From the NCBI RefSeq assembly GCF_026745355.1, contig NC_079209.1, positions 24,802,394 through 24,866,393 on the forward strand: a stretch of DNA of 64,000 bases. Reading direction: 5' to 3'. The stretch is from Beta vulgaris subsp. vulgaris. Taxonomy: Eukaryota; Streptophyta; Magnoliopsida; Caryophyllales; Amaranthaceae. Numbering within the stretch: the stretch's first letter is position 1; the number at the start of each line of letters is the position of its first letter. Below the pieces are notes generated by a model. That model was not told the DNA's origin. It was given only the letters and a program-made list of their open reading frames with translations, and searched no databases. Below, one piece after another: positions 22,871 to 33,718 of this stretch. The position numbers and the translations under genes were made by a program.

Positions 22871-23407
22871 TCACTCAGGATCATCAGCCGGATGTTTGAG
22901 AAAACCGTCCTTTTTCCTTCGTTCTGCATGCCACCTGAAGTTCTTAGCATCTTTTTTGATTGAAAACATGCGATTGAATTGTGGTATAATCAGAAGATAC
23001 CACATCACCTTTGCTGGAGGCCCTTTATTATCACCAAACCTTGCGTGCCTATACCGCGACTTCCCATATCGAGGACACTGAATCATATTCGCATATTCAT
23101 TTCGATATAGCACACAATCATTTAGACAAGCATGTATCCTCTGGTACTTCAAACTGAAGGGACACATCAGTTTCTTAGCATAGTAGTTCGACTTGGGTAG
23201 TTCATGGTCGTCCGACAACATATCAGTAAATGCTTGCAACAAGGAAGTGAAAGCAGAGTCACATATACCGGCTTTCGTCTTTATATTAAAGAGTGTTATC
23301 ACAATCGTCAGCTTGGTGTACCTCGTACAACCGCGATATAACGGTTTCCGAGACGCCTCGGCCATGCAGTAAAAAATACGAGGTTGTTTCCCAGCATGAT
23401 CATCCAC
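22871..23407 (-). pseudogene. TNP2-like CACTA transposase, partial
   Basis: The protein shows FYCMAEASRKPLYRGC, CPFSLKYQRIHACLNDC, YRNEYANMIQCPRYG, then PPAKVMWYL and KKDAKNFRWHAERRK, the order of the TNP2/Tnp2-like transposase family (Transposase_21). It ends at a TGA where the family has Trp after HPAD-x-P. A few more family-like residues follow before the junction with chromovirus RT. The catalytic remainder is lost. The transposase would cut and paste CACTA termini; this copy cannot. Confidence 0.85.
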
Positions 23408-23409
23408 CC

Positions 23410-23829
23410 CTACATCATCTCGTCGATATGGTCCCCATCATCATCATCATCCTCTACTTCCATATTCTCATATTCGTCCTCGAGGTTCTTGTCATTCTTA
23501 ATGACATCAAACTCACCTCTTTCATGCACATCGTTAACAACGACATTCCCACCATCATATATACCCTCCTCACCGTGCCAAACCCATACAAGGTAGTCTT
23601 GTCTAAATCCGCGACGAAAGATATGCTCCCTCAGCGACCCAATGTTACTAACCATGCCCACATTACCACAATTAACAAAAGGACAATAAAACCCCTCAGT
23701 TCCCGTTGCAGCCTGATGACTTAAGGCATCATCACAAAATTTAAAGATCACATCCACGAATTCACTCATGTCACGACTACCATACATCCATGCACGATTC
23801 ATTTTAGTTAGACCTCTAATTAAACACAA
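23410..23829 (-). pseudogene. Transposase-associated domain of the CACTA element
   Basis: Starting MNRAWMYGSR (second Met) it shows CPFVNCGN and LREHIFRRGF, followed by YLVWVWHGE. This is the zinc-binding N-terminal domain (Transpos_assoc) that precedes TNP2 transposases. An acidic tail (EDDDDDGD) leads, after a frame change, into the transposase at 23407. In intact relatives both are one protein, so a frameshift or splice separates them here. Confidence 0.82.
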
Positions 23830-23972
23830 GAAAAAAGTACCTCATGTCAATAACAAACTTCATTACATGATTAGAGTTTATGAACGATATACATTACATT
23901 AAATTAGGCATGCTCTCCAAATGTCCTTATCACTCCAACCTAACCCATCCTTAGATGTCTAATCACCAGTGA

Positions 23973-24147
23973 ATGTATGTCTTCTTTTCGATTCTACGGA
24001 AAATTCGGTAGCATTTCCCTACAGTTCTCCAAGTACACGAAGTAGATATATAGTTACTTATATCTACATATGTACCCAAAGAACAAAAGTAGGGAAACGA
24101 CGAGCCAAGATTTTCCTCAATAGAATCGAAATAAAGACATACATTCA
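23973..24147. repeat. Long imperfect foldback in the CACTA 5' region
   Basis: The left arm, starting gaatgtatgtcttc, pairs with the right arm (read inverted: gaatgtatgtcttt) for about 80 bases. Shared blocks include ttcgattcta, ggaaaat, tttcccta and gtagatata, separated by small bulges. The loop is about 10 nt near 24055. An RNA from either strand would form a long hairpin, which explains the mirrored small ORFs. This could be a source of 21-24-nt small RNAs. Confidence 0.7.
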
Positions 24148-25302
24148 CCACCTAAGTGAGATTAAACATCTAAGAACAGTCCCAAATCGGGGACTATTCA
24201 AGACTTACTCCTAATAAGTAAGTCTCGAACGGGTATCTAGGCATATGATATGATGATGCATATATACATAGGTTTTTGAACAACAAAGCATTTTACATCT
24301 AATATTAATTCAACGATACATGTACACATATTTGCACATATAAACAAATTTACTAATATGAAATTAAAGAAAGTTAATTATGAGCGATAACATACCAATA
24401 TCAAGGTTGTAAATAGGAAAATCAAACTCAACACTCCATCGCTAGCACTCTGTCATTAGCTAGCTTCAATAATCAACAACAAAGTTTAAAGTTGAAATTA
24501 GTATAAATTATCAAATCAAACAAAACAAAACAAAACAAAACTAAACTAAACTAAACTACAAAAATAACAACCATATTCATCCTAGAACAAGGACCAAGTT
24601 TTTTAACCTATAAATCAAACTAACTACTTAACCTAAAATTAAATTAACTCAAATCAATAAAATTTAAACCCTTTAACTATTATACAACCTAATTTCACTA
24701 ATAATTATTCATAAAATTACAATGAATTATAAATTTATGAGATTACAATAAAAGTTATGAAATTTTTGTTACCTAGCTAAGAAAAGGTGGAGGAGGGATA
24801 ATGTAGTTGTTTAGGGAGGGGAGGAGGAGGAGCGGAGCTGGGAAGAAGCAGTGGTGGCGCAAAGCTAGGGCAACAGTGGTGAAAGCCCAGCTGGTAGTGG
24901 CGAATCTTTAGGTGCGCAAGTGATCGGCGTTGGTGGTGGTGCGCAAGACTGAGATGGTTGCCGGTGTGGTGTGGTACTGCGTCGACTAAGAGTGGCCAGT
25001 GGCAGTGGCCCAAGACTAAGAGTGCGTGTAATGAGATTTTTGAGGGATGAAGAAATTTGTGAAACGCATGTTTTTGTTGGGAGGGAAGTAATTTAGGAGC
25101 AGGTTTTCGAATGCGGCCCCATGAACCGCATCAGGTTCATGAAAAACTGCATTATATTTAAATTCTGATGCGGTTTTTTTAGACCGCATCATATTTTGTT
25201 TGCCAAATTTTTCACCAATTTTTTTTGTTGATTTTCGGATGCGGTTTTACAAAAACCGCATCTGATACTAAGTGACATATAAGGTTCTTTCCACTAGTGT
25301 CA

Positions 25303-25960
25303 TTTAAAGGATTGTGGAATACTTTCACAATGGACTCCACCAGGAATACCACAATTAAATGGTGCTTCTGAAAGAAGGAATCGAACTGTACTTGACATGG
25401 TTCGATCTATGATGAGTCTTGATGATCTTCTTATTTTATTCTGGAGATTTGCGCTTGAAACAGCGGCATTCACACTTAACATAGCACCATCCAAAGCAGT
25501 GGAAAAGACACCATATGAAATGTAGACTGGAAAAGTTCCAAAATTGTCTTTTATAAGGATATGGGGTTGTCAATCTTATGTAAAATGTTTACTTTCTGAT
25601 AAGCTTTCACCCAAATTCGATAAATGTCTCTTTGTGGGCTACCCAAAAGAGACTAAGGGATACTACTTCTACAACCAAAGCAAAAACAAAGTGTTTGTTT
25701 CTCGCAATGGTTTCTTTCTGGAAAAGGAGTTTATTTCCAGAAAAAACAAGTGGCGGAAATGTATATCTCGAAGAGGTTCGAGATGAGCAACAAAGGGATG
25801 AGGTCAACACCTCATCAGAGGCGGCCCTGCATGAAAATGCTCAGGAGGTGGTGCAATCAATTCATGTACCTCCTACCCTCCTACTTGGAGATACTCCATG
25901 CGAAGCCACTCAACCTAGTGAGGAAGAAACTTCTTTAGTTGTTACCCAATGTAGGTCAGG
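25303..25960 (+). pseudogene. Copia integrase C-terminal fragment
   Basis: The frame reads QWTPPGIPQLNGASERRNRT, the conserved end of the copia integrase core. MVRSMMS, a PYEM ending at a TAG, IWGCQSYVK, CLFVGYPKETKGYYF and FLEKEFISRK follow. Near 25745 the frame shifts, and an acidic linker (EEVRDEQQRDE) continues to about 25960. RT is absent. The upstream integrase was lost at the CACTA junction. Its likely 3' LTR is 28381-29314. Confidence 0.85.
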
Positions 25961-26115
25961 AATTTCATTCTTTTACTGCACTTTAACCGCACTTTAACCG
26001 CCTCTATAATGCTGGTAACAAGTCAGGAGGCGGTGCAATCAATCTCATTCTTTTACTGCACTTTAACCGCCTCTATAATGCTGAAAACAAGTCAGGAATT
26101 TCGTGCATAACAACT
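25950..26115 (+). repeat. Patchwork of duplicated short segments at a break point
   Basis: A unit of about 75 bp containing actgcactttaaccgcctct and aatgctg occurs twice (25966-26040 and 26041-26115), with an extra internal copy of gcactttaaccgc. Between the copies stands gaggcggtgcaatcaa, a near copy of the copia linker at 25846-25861. The phrase gtcaggaatttc occurs on both sides. This is typical of templated end joining after a double-strand break. Confidence 0.7.
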
Positions 26116-28297
26116 CTTCTTCTCTCTTCCGCATTTTCGGCTAATTCTGCACTGCTATCTTGTTTGAATCATATCTCCTTCATCTCTTATCGTAATTGGA
26201 CGTGTGAGTATTCAAAATTCATGTACTCGGAAAGATCTTACTCATGGTATAATTTGTTTTTGAATAAAGTGAAAGAAAAATCTGCAGTTTTCATTTCAAA
26301 CAGACAACTTATTCGGTTTTCTTGGAGTTTTTGGGAGCAATGTTATTCTCTTCTTTCTTTGCCATTCTAGTATTATTTTCCACCTAAAGTTCAGGTAACT
26401 AGCATCTCTTCTAGCACATTATGATTAGAGTAGTGATTTTGGTACTGTTAGGATTTATGTTACTAGGCTAGAAATCATGTTATTAGGCTTTGGAATATGT
26501 TAGGATGCTACTAGAATTGTTCTTATTGTTATTTTTATTCATGTTAGTATCATGTTAGGATTGTATAAATGTTATTACTCATGCCTATTATTACGGTTAT
26601 GATGTTATATGTATTTTTTATCATGAAAGTATTAGGAGTTTGTGAAAAATTGGTAGCATGATGTTAGGGTTATGTTTTAGCATGTTTGTTGAATGTTGTT
26701 TAAGGTTGGAGATGGTTTTGGATGAATTCTGGTGGATTTAGTGACCTAGAATATATGTATTTTGAGCTATGATTCACGTATTTTGTGATTAATCATGTTA
26801 GAATAGTATATATTTCTTGAATTATCATTTCTATTGTTATGTTTTATGTTAATCCTCTTGTTAAACTAGTTAATTTCTACGGTATAACCATATATTGGCT
26901 TGGGTATACTTTGTTATGGTGTATGAGTATATGTGGTGAAATTTTGGGTGAAATAACATACCTATTGTTGTGCATAAGAAAAATAAACAGAAGGCATTTC
27001 GCAGCTCGCGACTATTTCATGACTCGCTACCAGTTTGGACAGTGTATGTTTAAAGTATCATATCTCACTTGTTTTACATCGGAATTGTACTTATGACCAT
27101 TCATTGGAAACCTATTGAGATCATATTTAACAGAATTTTGGAATCTCATAAAAATATTGTGTATGCTAAAAGTTATGTCTATTTGAAGTTGCTGCTTATG
27201 TTTAAAATCATTTTAAAAGGCGTAATTTGTTGTGTTGAAGCATGTTAAGACTTGTTTTGAGGTGAAATTTTGTTATGGAGTTTTTTTGAAGAATTGTTGC
27301 ATGTTTTATTTATTTATTTCATAATAATTATTATTTTATTTATAATTAATATTACTTTGGGAAGAATAAATATTGTTGAATTGAGACTCTTGGGTTACGA
27401 TCCTAGTCTCTGCCGATTTTAGGTGTAAGGCCTTAAGGGCAACCTTATTAATTTTATTTAAGGGTTAATTGATGAATAAATTATAGTATTTTTTTTTGTG
27501 GAACTATTTATTGAGATTAAGATATTCGGTGGGATAGATGTAGTCCCCTGTGAAGAACATGCCAACCACCTAGGTTGCAATTTAGGGGTATTACCTGGGT
27601 TAATTGTCGTCGTCTGAGAGGTTGGGAAGTACTGAGTTGGTAACTATCCTGCATCGTGAGTCTGGCCATTCTTAGACACAGGCAGTAGGGAATGTAAGCC
27701 CATAGGCTGTCTGGAGATTTCGATCTGACAAACCTTAGGAAGTGGGTTGCGATTACTGGCGTTATGCTCTTACTCAAAACCTATTATATTATTTTATTTA
27801 ATTATTTTGGAGGCTTATGCTATGGATCTTGTATGACTATCTTAAGTTCATTATTGTTGATTTACTTATTATTACTAGAAGCATGTTGTTGTGTAGTAAC
27901 ATTTATTTTAACTTTACTTAAAATTGCTATTTGGATCCTATATTGGGCTGGGAGAGCTCTTAGTTACTTCCCGCTGATTGTGGATATTTGTTGTATATTT
28001 TGCAAGTTTTGTTGATGGGGATTTTCTTTGATTTTGGGTTGGGGTTGAGATGCGAGAAATAATCTATTAGCTGTTTTAGTTCTAGACTTCTTTTTAGTTG
28101 GAGATAGTTTTCTCATTTCGATTTTAATCTAAGTAATTAATTTATGTATAGTATTTAGTTTAGTTTGTTTTTTTCACTTAGTTATTAAAAAGCATTTCTT
28201 GTAGTAGTGACATTCCCAGAAGACGATGTTTCTGCCATCGTCCTACAATACTTTTATTATTTCTTTCTTTTTCGCTTTGAATTTCTAGGGTGTTACA
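26105..28297 (+). repeat. Second Tekay-like LTR, 5'-truncated
   Basis: It ends GGGTGTTACA at 28297 and shares, in order, the words found in the solo LTR at 17781-20529: a CGCGACT patch (27003), GCTGGGAGAG (27949), TAGTTACTTCCCGCTGATTG (27961) and ATATTTTGCA. The beginning (TGTAACA) is missing and the break point coincides with the patchwork at 25950-26115. Downstream comes copia 3' sequence, so the LTR lies inside a copia element. It has no internal coding. Confidence 0.65.
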
Positions 28298-28380
28298 GAA
28301 TAACATCGTGTTATCAAATTTAACATTAAGTGACTAAAGGAATTTAACGTTGCGCTCTTGTATTTCGACAAGTGGGAGAT

Positions 28381-29314
28381 TGAAGGAATATATCCTTAGA
28401 CATCCCGACAATTAAAAAATATTAATAGGAGTTATATTATGAAGATAGTAAACTTAATTATTTTAGTAATCGTATTCAGAGGGGTAGATAAGGGTGTGCA
28501 AGGAGCCCAACAGCACAGGGCCCCCAAAATTATAAAGGCCCCAAATATATTATTTTGAAAATTTTACTTTATATTTAAAGAAATCACCCTTGTTTTCGAG
28601 CCTTAATAAATTTGTTAATGATTTATCTGTAGATTTTCAACTTTCCATCTTTGGAACTCTAACCTTTCATCTTTATTTTCTATAGATTTAGGGGCCCAAT
28701 TTTCATGTTAGAACCGGGGCCCCAATATCTTCAAGACGACCCTGATCGTATTTTGTTGCTGGAGAATAAATATGATTAATAGAACAATATGGATTATAAC
28801 TAAAATAGATTAATCCTATGAGGTCACACATTGTAGCACAAGTTGGACAAAGCAATCCAAATCCATTTAGGATTAGGATTGAGCCGGTCCAAAGGGGAAT
28901 AGGAGGAGAATTAGTTCTCCTAGCTAGCCTATGACTCTTGTATTATATACAGGATATAATATTAGACTTTAGGTGATTAATTCATTTTAATCAGTTTCTT
29001 TTCACTAGAGAGAGAAAGTAACCCCTAAACTATTCCCTCTAAACGACACCTATATCACCTTAAAGCAAGAGATTTCTTCTCTTCCGTTCTAGCAAACATT
29101 ATTGTTCAACTGGTGCTCGTGGAATGATTAGAGTAGTAACACTTGGGGCTCTCGGATTTTCAAAGCTTGCATACAACAGGAAAACCACGCTACAAAGATT
29201 TGATATTTGATCTCTATTGAATAATTCATGTGTTTGATTATGTTTGCGATTTTATAATAGATGTTAGGAAATTGTTTTTTAAACTTCTGATATATGGATC
29301 TATATATTCCTACA
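28381..29314 (+). repeat. Copia LTR, probable 3' LTR of the element at 25303
   Basis: It starts TGAAGGAATATAT and ends ATATATTCCTACA, an inverted match of 12 of 13. A polypurine tract (aagtgggagat, 28370-28380) directly precedes it, so it is a 3' LTR in plus orientation. It carries a hAT MITE at 28477-28744. TATA-like tatataca near 28955 may belong to U3. It abuts the flank of the next copia, which starts at 29517. Confidence 0.75.
28469..28752. mobile_element. hAT MITE nested in the copia LTR
   Basis: The body is 28477-28744. The exact 8-bp duplication atcgtatt flanks it (28469-28476 and 28745-28752). It starts CAGAGGGGTAGAT and its inverted end is CAGGGTCGTCTTG. Inside, gggcccccaaaatt and ggggccccaa form a second inverted pair. 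It has no coding capacity. Confidence 0.88.
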
Positions 29315-29516
29315 CAAAAAGACTTGTATAGTTAATGCATGAAATGATGGAATAATCATATGATTCATTTATTAAAATAACACAAAGGACCTATGTTAGT
29401 CAATGAGTTAACTTTAAGGGTGTTTCACATAAATGAAGAAGTCGCAGATCTGAGCTTATTGGGATAGACATGTTGCGAAGTCCTCCTGCAAGAAAGAAGG
29501 AAATTTTCGTACAACA

Positions 29517-29779
29517 TGTTAAAATTAGCAATTAAACTTGACAATACGATGCTTGATAGGGAGAAAATCAAGGAATGTCATTAATATGTTAGAATGACGA
29601 GAGAAGAATAAGGAGTAACATTCATTAATTAGTTTACAATACCCTTATATAAATGCATTATGTAATTCTTTTTGTAAGACCCATATAAGAAATATAAGAG
29701 TTATTATTAGTGCATTTTGTCTTCTTTTTCTATATATTATTCTACCAAAATATTGTGTGTGTCCATCACGCTTCCAACA
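29517..29779 (+). repeat. 5' LTR of the copia element
   Basis: The sequence matches 40868-41122 almost throughout and includes gaatgacg near 29588, which is missing in the 3' copy. A TATA-like tatataaat (29646-29654) lies in the middle. Confidence 0.92.
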
Positions 29780-29782
29780 AAG

Positions 29783-29794
29783 TGGATCCAGAGC
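29783..29794 (+). promoter_or_regulatory. Copia primer-binding site
   Basis: tggatccagagc begins three bases after the LTR. It resembles the plant tRNA-iMet primer site TGGTATCAGAGC with changes in the middle. Confidence 0.7.
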
Positions 29795-29829
29795 TAGTGT
29801 TATATATGCGTCAAAAACTAATGTGTAGC

Positions 29830-30765
29830 TTTCCAATATCCCAAACTTACAAAAGAAAATTATGATAAGTGGTCTCTACGTATGAGAAACAATTCTTGGA
29901 GCCCAAGGTGTTTGGGAGATTGTTGAGAAAGGTTATACACAACCGGAAGATGAAACAAAGTTAAACCAAACAGAGAAAGAAGCTTTGGATAATGAGAGGA
30001 AAAAGGATCAGATGCACTTACAATCATCCATCAAGGTTTGGATGATGACATGTTTGAAAAAGTTGCTAATGAAACAAGTTCAAAAGAAGCATGGTATACC
30101 CTTCAAAATTTCTTTGATGGTGTAAGTCGAGTAAATAAGGTTCGACTTCAAACTCTAAGAGGAGAGTTTGAAAAACTTGAGATGATGGAGAAAGAATCCA
30201 TCTCAGATTATTTCACAAAAGTTCTAAACATTGGGAATCAATATAAGGGCTTGGAGAATCGATGGAAGATTCTCGAGTAGTAGAAAAATATTGCGTTCAC
30301 TCAATTCTGATTTCAACCACGTACGTAGTGGTTGCTATCGAAGAGTCAACTAAGGACTCTGATTCAATGACAACCGATGAAGTAAATGGGTCACTTCGAG
30401 CCCATGAACAACGAATGGTTAAGAAAGGAAAGAAGGAGGTGCTGCAAGCCAGGACATCCTTTAACAATAAAGGACTTACACGTGATGAGCAACATTATCA
30501 ATCACGTGGTAGAGGCAGCCAACGGAGACGTGGTCGTGGTCGTGGCAATGGTCGTGATCAAGGAAGAGGGGGTGATGATCGAAACTCCCAAAATTATTAT
30601 AGAGGTGAAACCTCTACTAGAAGTCGTGGACGTGGTAGAGGAATGAATCAATACCAAGAAGTAATGATAAGGCTAATATTCAATGTTAAAATTAGAACAA
30701 ATATGGCCACTTTGCAGGGAATGCTGTTCAAAAAAGGTGCAGGAAGAAACAAATCTTATTGAAAA
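29830..30765 (+). pseudogene. Copia Gag
   Basis: It begins PKLTKENYDKWSLRM (a shifted frame near 29840) and continues with [20 protein letters not shown] and [11 protein letters not shown] of the UBN2-type Gag. A TAG at 30278 and a frame change follow. A basic RG-rich tail (GRGSQRRRGRGRGNGRDQGR) lies at about 30500-30640, and remnants of a CCHC knuckle (NKYGHFAG in one frame) at 30690-30720. Gag packages the RNA. Stops at 30278 and in the knuckle show it is dead. Confidence 0.82.
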
Positions 30766-31320
30766 TAAGGATGATACAAAAGAATCAACTATGTTCTTAG
30801 CTCTTAAAATTCAAGATAAGAGGGATGATAATTTAACGAGGTATCTTGACAATGGAGCGAGTACACATGAAAGGAGACAAGAACAATTTCTTGATCTAGA
30901 CACAAGTGTGACAGGCAACGTTACTTTTGGCGATGGCTCAAAAGTAAAAATTGAGGGAAAAGGTAGGATTATGGTGGGACAAAAGTTATGGAAACAAATA
31001 TCTTAAGTGTGGGTCAGCTCTTAGAAGTCAATGGATGCAAAATTATGATGGTGGGACAAAAGTTATGGCTTCGTGATAGAAACTTTAATCTAATAACTAT
31101 TGTTTCTATGACAAAGAATAGAATGTTCTTGATTAATCAACAAACAATTGGTCCAATGTGTTTGAAGACTTGTGCTGAAGATCCTTCTTGGAAGTGGCAC
31201 ATGAGATTTGATCACCTTAATTTTGAAAGTCTTAAAGAGATGGGACACAAGAAAATGGTAGGAGGATTGCCTTGTATTGATCATCCTAATCAACTTTGTG
31301 AAGCATGTTTACTTGGTAAG
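30765..31320 (+). pseudogene. Copia protease and pre-integrase domain
   Basis: The aspartic protease motif is YLDNGASTH near 30840, where active elements have D-S-G-A; the Ser-to-Asn change suggests loss of activity. After a stop at 31003 the GAG-pre-integrase segment follows (SVGQLLEVNG, WHMRFDHLNFESLKEM, LCEACLLGK). A 21-bp piece containing ggtgggacaaaagttatgg occurs twice (30969-30990 and 31048-31069), a small internal duplication. Coding is cut at codon GK by the chromovirus LTR at 31321. Confidence 0.85.
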
Positions 31321-32236
31321 TGTTATATAATCGGAGTATCACTCGAATCATACAAGCTTCAAATTCGAACAGAGAATAGCATTGTGCCTAGCACTGTGCC
31401 TTGGTTATACTTTAACCATGAAAAGTCGAAACAAGGAAAGGGAAATAGATGGATATTAGCTTAACTTAAATCAACTTAGATATAGATACACCACTAAGTA
31501 GAATTAAGGTTCCTAAGATCACTACTTAACTCAAGCTAAAATAGTTAAGTTAGCAAAGACACTTAGATTAATAAAACTATTAGTCAAAGCAAAGTATTAA
31601 CTCACGTTTTGTCATAAACTCGTATCTCATTTCATTCCATTTGTTCTAATATTTATACAAGTTATGTCTTAATTGAAAGAGAAGCAACTAAGTAACTACC
31701 ATTAATCCACTAACTATTACATGGAGATCATGTCCTAAGTTATTCAAACATCACTTTGGATGGGCAACATGGCACTTGGAACGTGCATAATTCCATTGCC
31801 ACACTCTTCAATAATCTTCTCCATGATATCCTCAACTTCCCACAAGAATAGGAGTTTGTTGTGTCTTTTGAAATGGAGCCTAAGTTATGAAGCATTTGAA
31901 AGTGCACAACACTTAATTTATTACATAGTTTATTACAACTTACAACTTACTACTTACTTTATTACATAGTCATTTCAGACTTTAGGGAAAATAAACAACA
32001 ACCAACAACTCTAACTACTTTAACTAGTCGAACAACATCAACTAATTAAAGCTTACATGACTCTCCTAGTAAAGCAATAAATGTAAAAGATAACTTAGCT
32101 AATCATAGATGATTAGTTAACTACGTTAACTAAAGACTCACTAAAAGAATCGCATGAAATGAAAGAATTAAGAACATCCCTTAATGGCGTAGCTATCACA
32201 TGCATAAGTGGACGATCAATGGATGGACCTCCATCA
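31321..32236 (-). repeat. 3' LTR of the nested chromovirus
   Basis: It matches 36600-37662 except that a segment of about 150 bp present in the 5' LTR (around 37190-37360) is replaced by a short AT-rich filler near 31910-31940. The polypurine tract (minus strand AAAGAAGGGGAGGA, 32237-32250) directly precedes it. The integrase ORF runs about 120 bp into this LTR. Confidence 0.9.
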
Positions 32237-33620
32237 TCCTCCCCTTCTTTGGAAGAGCTTAACCTCAAGCTAGGTAATTTTTCATCTTCATCATGAAATA
32301 GACTCAAATCAGCCACATTGAAGGTAGCAGATACACCATAGTCTCCTGGGAGTTCGATTTTGTATGCATTGTTGTTCACCTTTTCAACCACCTTGAATGG
32401 ACCATCTGATCTAGGGTTAAGCTTCGACTTTCTCTTAGAAGGAAAGCGTTCCTTTCTAAGGTGAATCCACACCATGTCTCCTGGCTTGAAGTGCACATCT
32501 TTCTTCTTCTTGTCCAATCTTTCTTTCACCCTCTCGTTTGCTTTGGCTATCTTTTCTCTCACATGTTCATGTAACTTTTGGATCTCTTTGGCTCGTGTTT
32601 TAGCTTCATGGCTATATTTTGTGGGGTTGGAAAAGGGGCTAAGTCTAAAGGAGTGCAAGGATTTTGACCATAGACCACAAAGAATGGACTAAGACCAGTA
32701 GTCTTGCTAGGAACTCGATTGTAGGCAAACTTAGCATGAGGTAGCATTTCCTCCCATTATTTAGGGCTTTTTGTGGCTAAGGCTCGAAGAAGGGTTCCTA
32801 CAGTCCTATTGGTGACTTCAGTTTGGCCGTCAGTTTGGGGGTGGCTAGAAGTACTAAACTTGAGCTTAGTCCCCATCTTCTTCCATAGTGTAAGCAAAAA
32901 ATGACTTAAGAACTTGGAATCACGATCACTCACCATTGATTTAGGAACTCCATGCAAACGAACAATGTCCCTGAAATACAAGGTAGCAATAGACACGACA
33001 TCATTAATAGTATGGCAAGCCACAAAGTGTGCCATCTTAGAGAACCTATCAACCACCACCATAATAAAATCTTTTTGGCGTTGGGTTCTAGGTAATCAAG
33101 TAATGAAATCCAAGCTTATGTCTTCCCATCGTGCTTGTGGAATAGGTAAAGGGATGAATAACCCTTGAGGGAGTAAGTGTCCCTTAGCCTTTTGACAAAT
33201 TAGGCACCTTTTGATGAGAAACTCGACATCTCTTGCCAATCTAGGCCAATCGAAGTACTCACATACTAGCATAGTTGTTTTCTCAATGCTAAAGTGACCA
33301 ACAAGGCCACCTTCATGGAACTCCTTGATCAATGACTCACGAACACTATGTCTAGGAATACACAAAAGATTCCCTTTGAAAAGAAACCATTTAAGTAGAT
33401 AGTAATCTCCTTGGGCATGGTTGTGACACTTCTCAAACAAGACACCAAAATCCTTGTCTTCCTTATAGCAATCTTTCAACAATTCGAGCCCCATCACTCT
33501 TGGACTCAAAGTTGTGAGCAATAGGTACCTTCTTGACAAAAAATCCACGCCCTTATTCATCTTTCCAACCTTATGCTTAATGGTGAAATGGAAAGTTACG
33601 TTTGAAGATATTCCACCCAT
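32113..33620 (-). pseudogene. Integrase of the nested chromovirus
   Basis: From 33620 downward: FTIKHKVGKMNKGVDFLSRR (end of RNase H), then the zinc finger with FLIKRCLICQKAKG. The catalytic core follows: [43 protein letters not shown], with a break at 32750. Then VWIHLRKERFP, RSDGPFKVVEKVNNNAYKI and ATFNVADLSLF close the protein. No classical chromodomain follows. The ORF instead continues through the polypurine tract (SKEGEDDGG) and about 40 codons into the LTR before its stop at 32113. Extension of integrase into the LTR is known from centromeric CRM elements, so that relationship is possible. Confidence 0.82.
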
Positions 33621-33718
33621 TTAGCATGCCTAGGTAGTAGTTTTTGTTGACCTTGAAGGTACTTGAGAGCTTCATGATCGGAATGTAGGATGAATTCTCT
33701 AGCAATGAGGTAGTGCCT

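Larger units (their letters stand above)
22859..25299 (-). mobile_element. CACTA (En/Spm) element, 5' half only
   Basis: The terminus on the minus strand is CACTAGTGGAAAGAACC, ending at 25299. Inside it are subterminal repeats built from atgcggttttt and aaaccgcat (25110-25270). Downstream on the minus strand come the transposase-associated domain (23410-23829) and the TNP2 transposase (from 23407). The other terminus is missing: at 22858 the sequence joins the chromovirus RT inside both coding regions. The terminus lies in a copia integrase, so the insertion was made into that element. There is no partner flank with which to verify a 3-bp TSD. Confidence 0.85.

Noticed and set aside
23293..23724. 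Plus-strand 143-codon ORF
   Set aside because: It is the antisense of the CACTA transposase-associated domain, which has clear family motifs on the minus strand.
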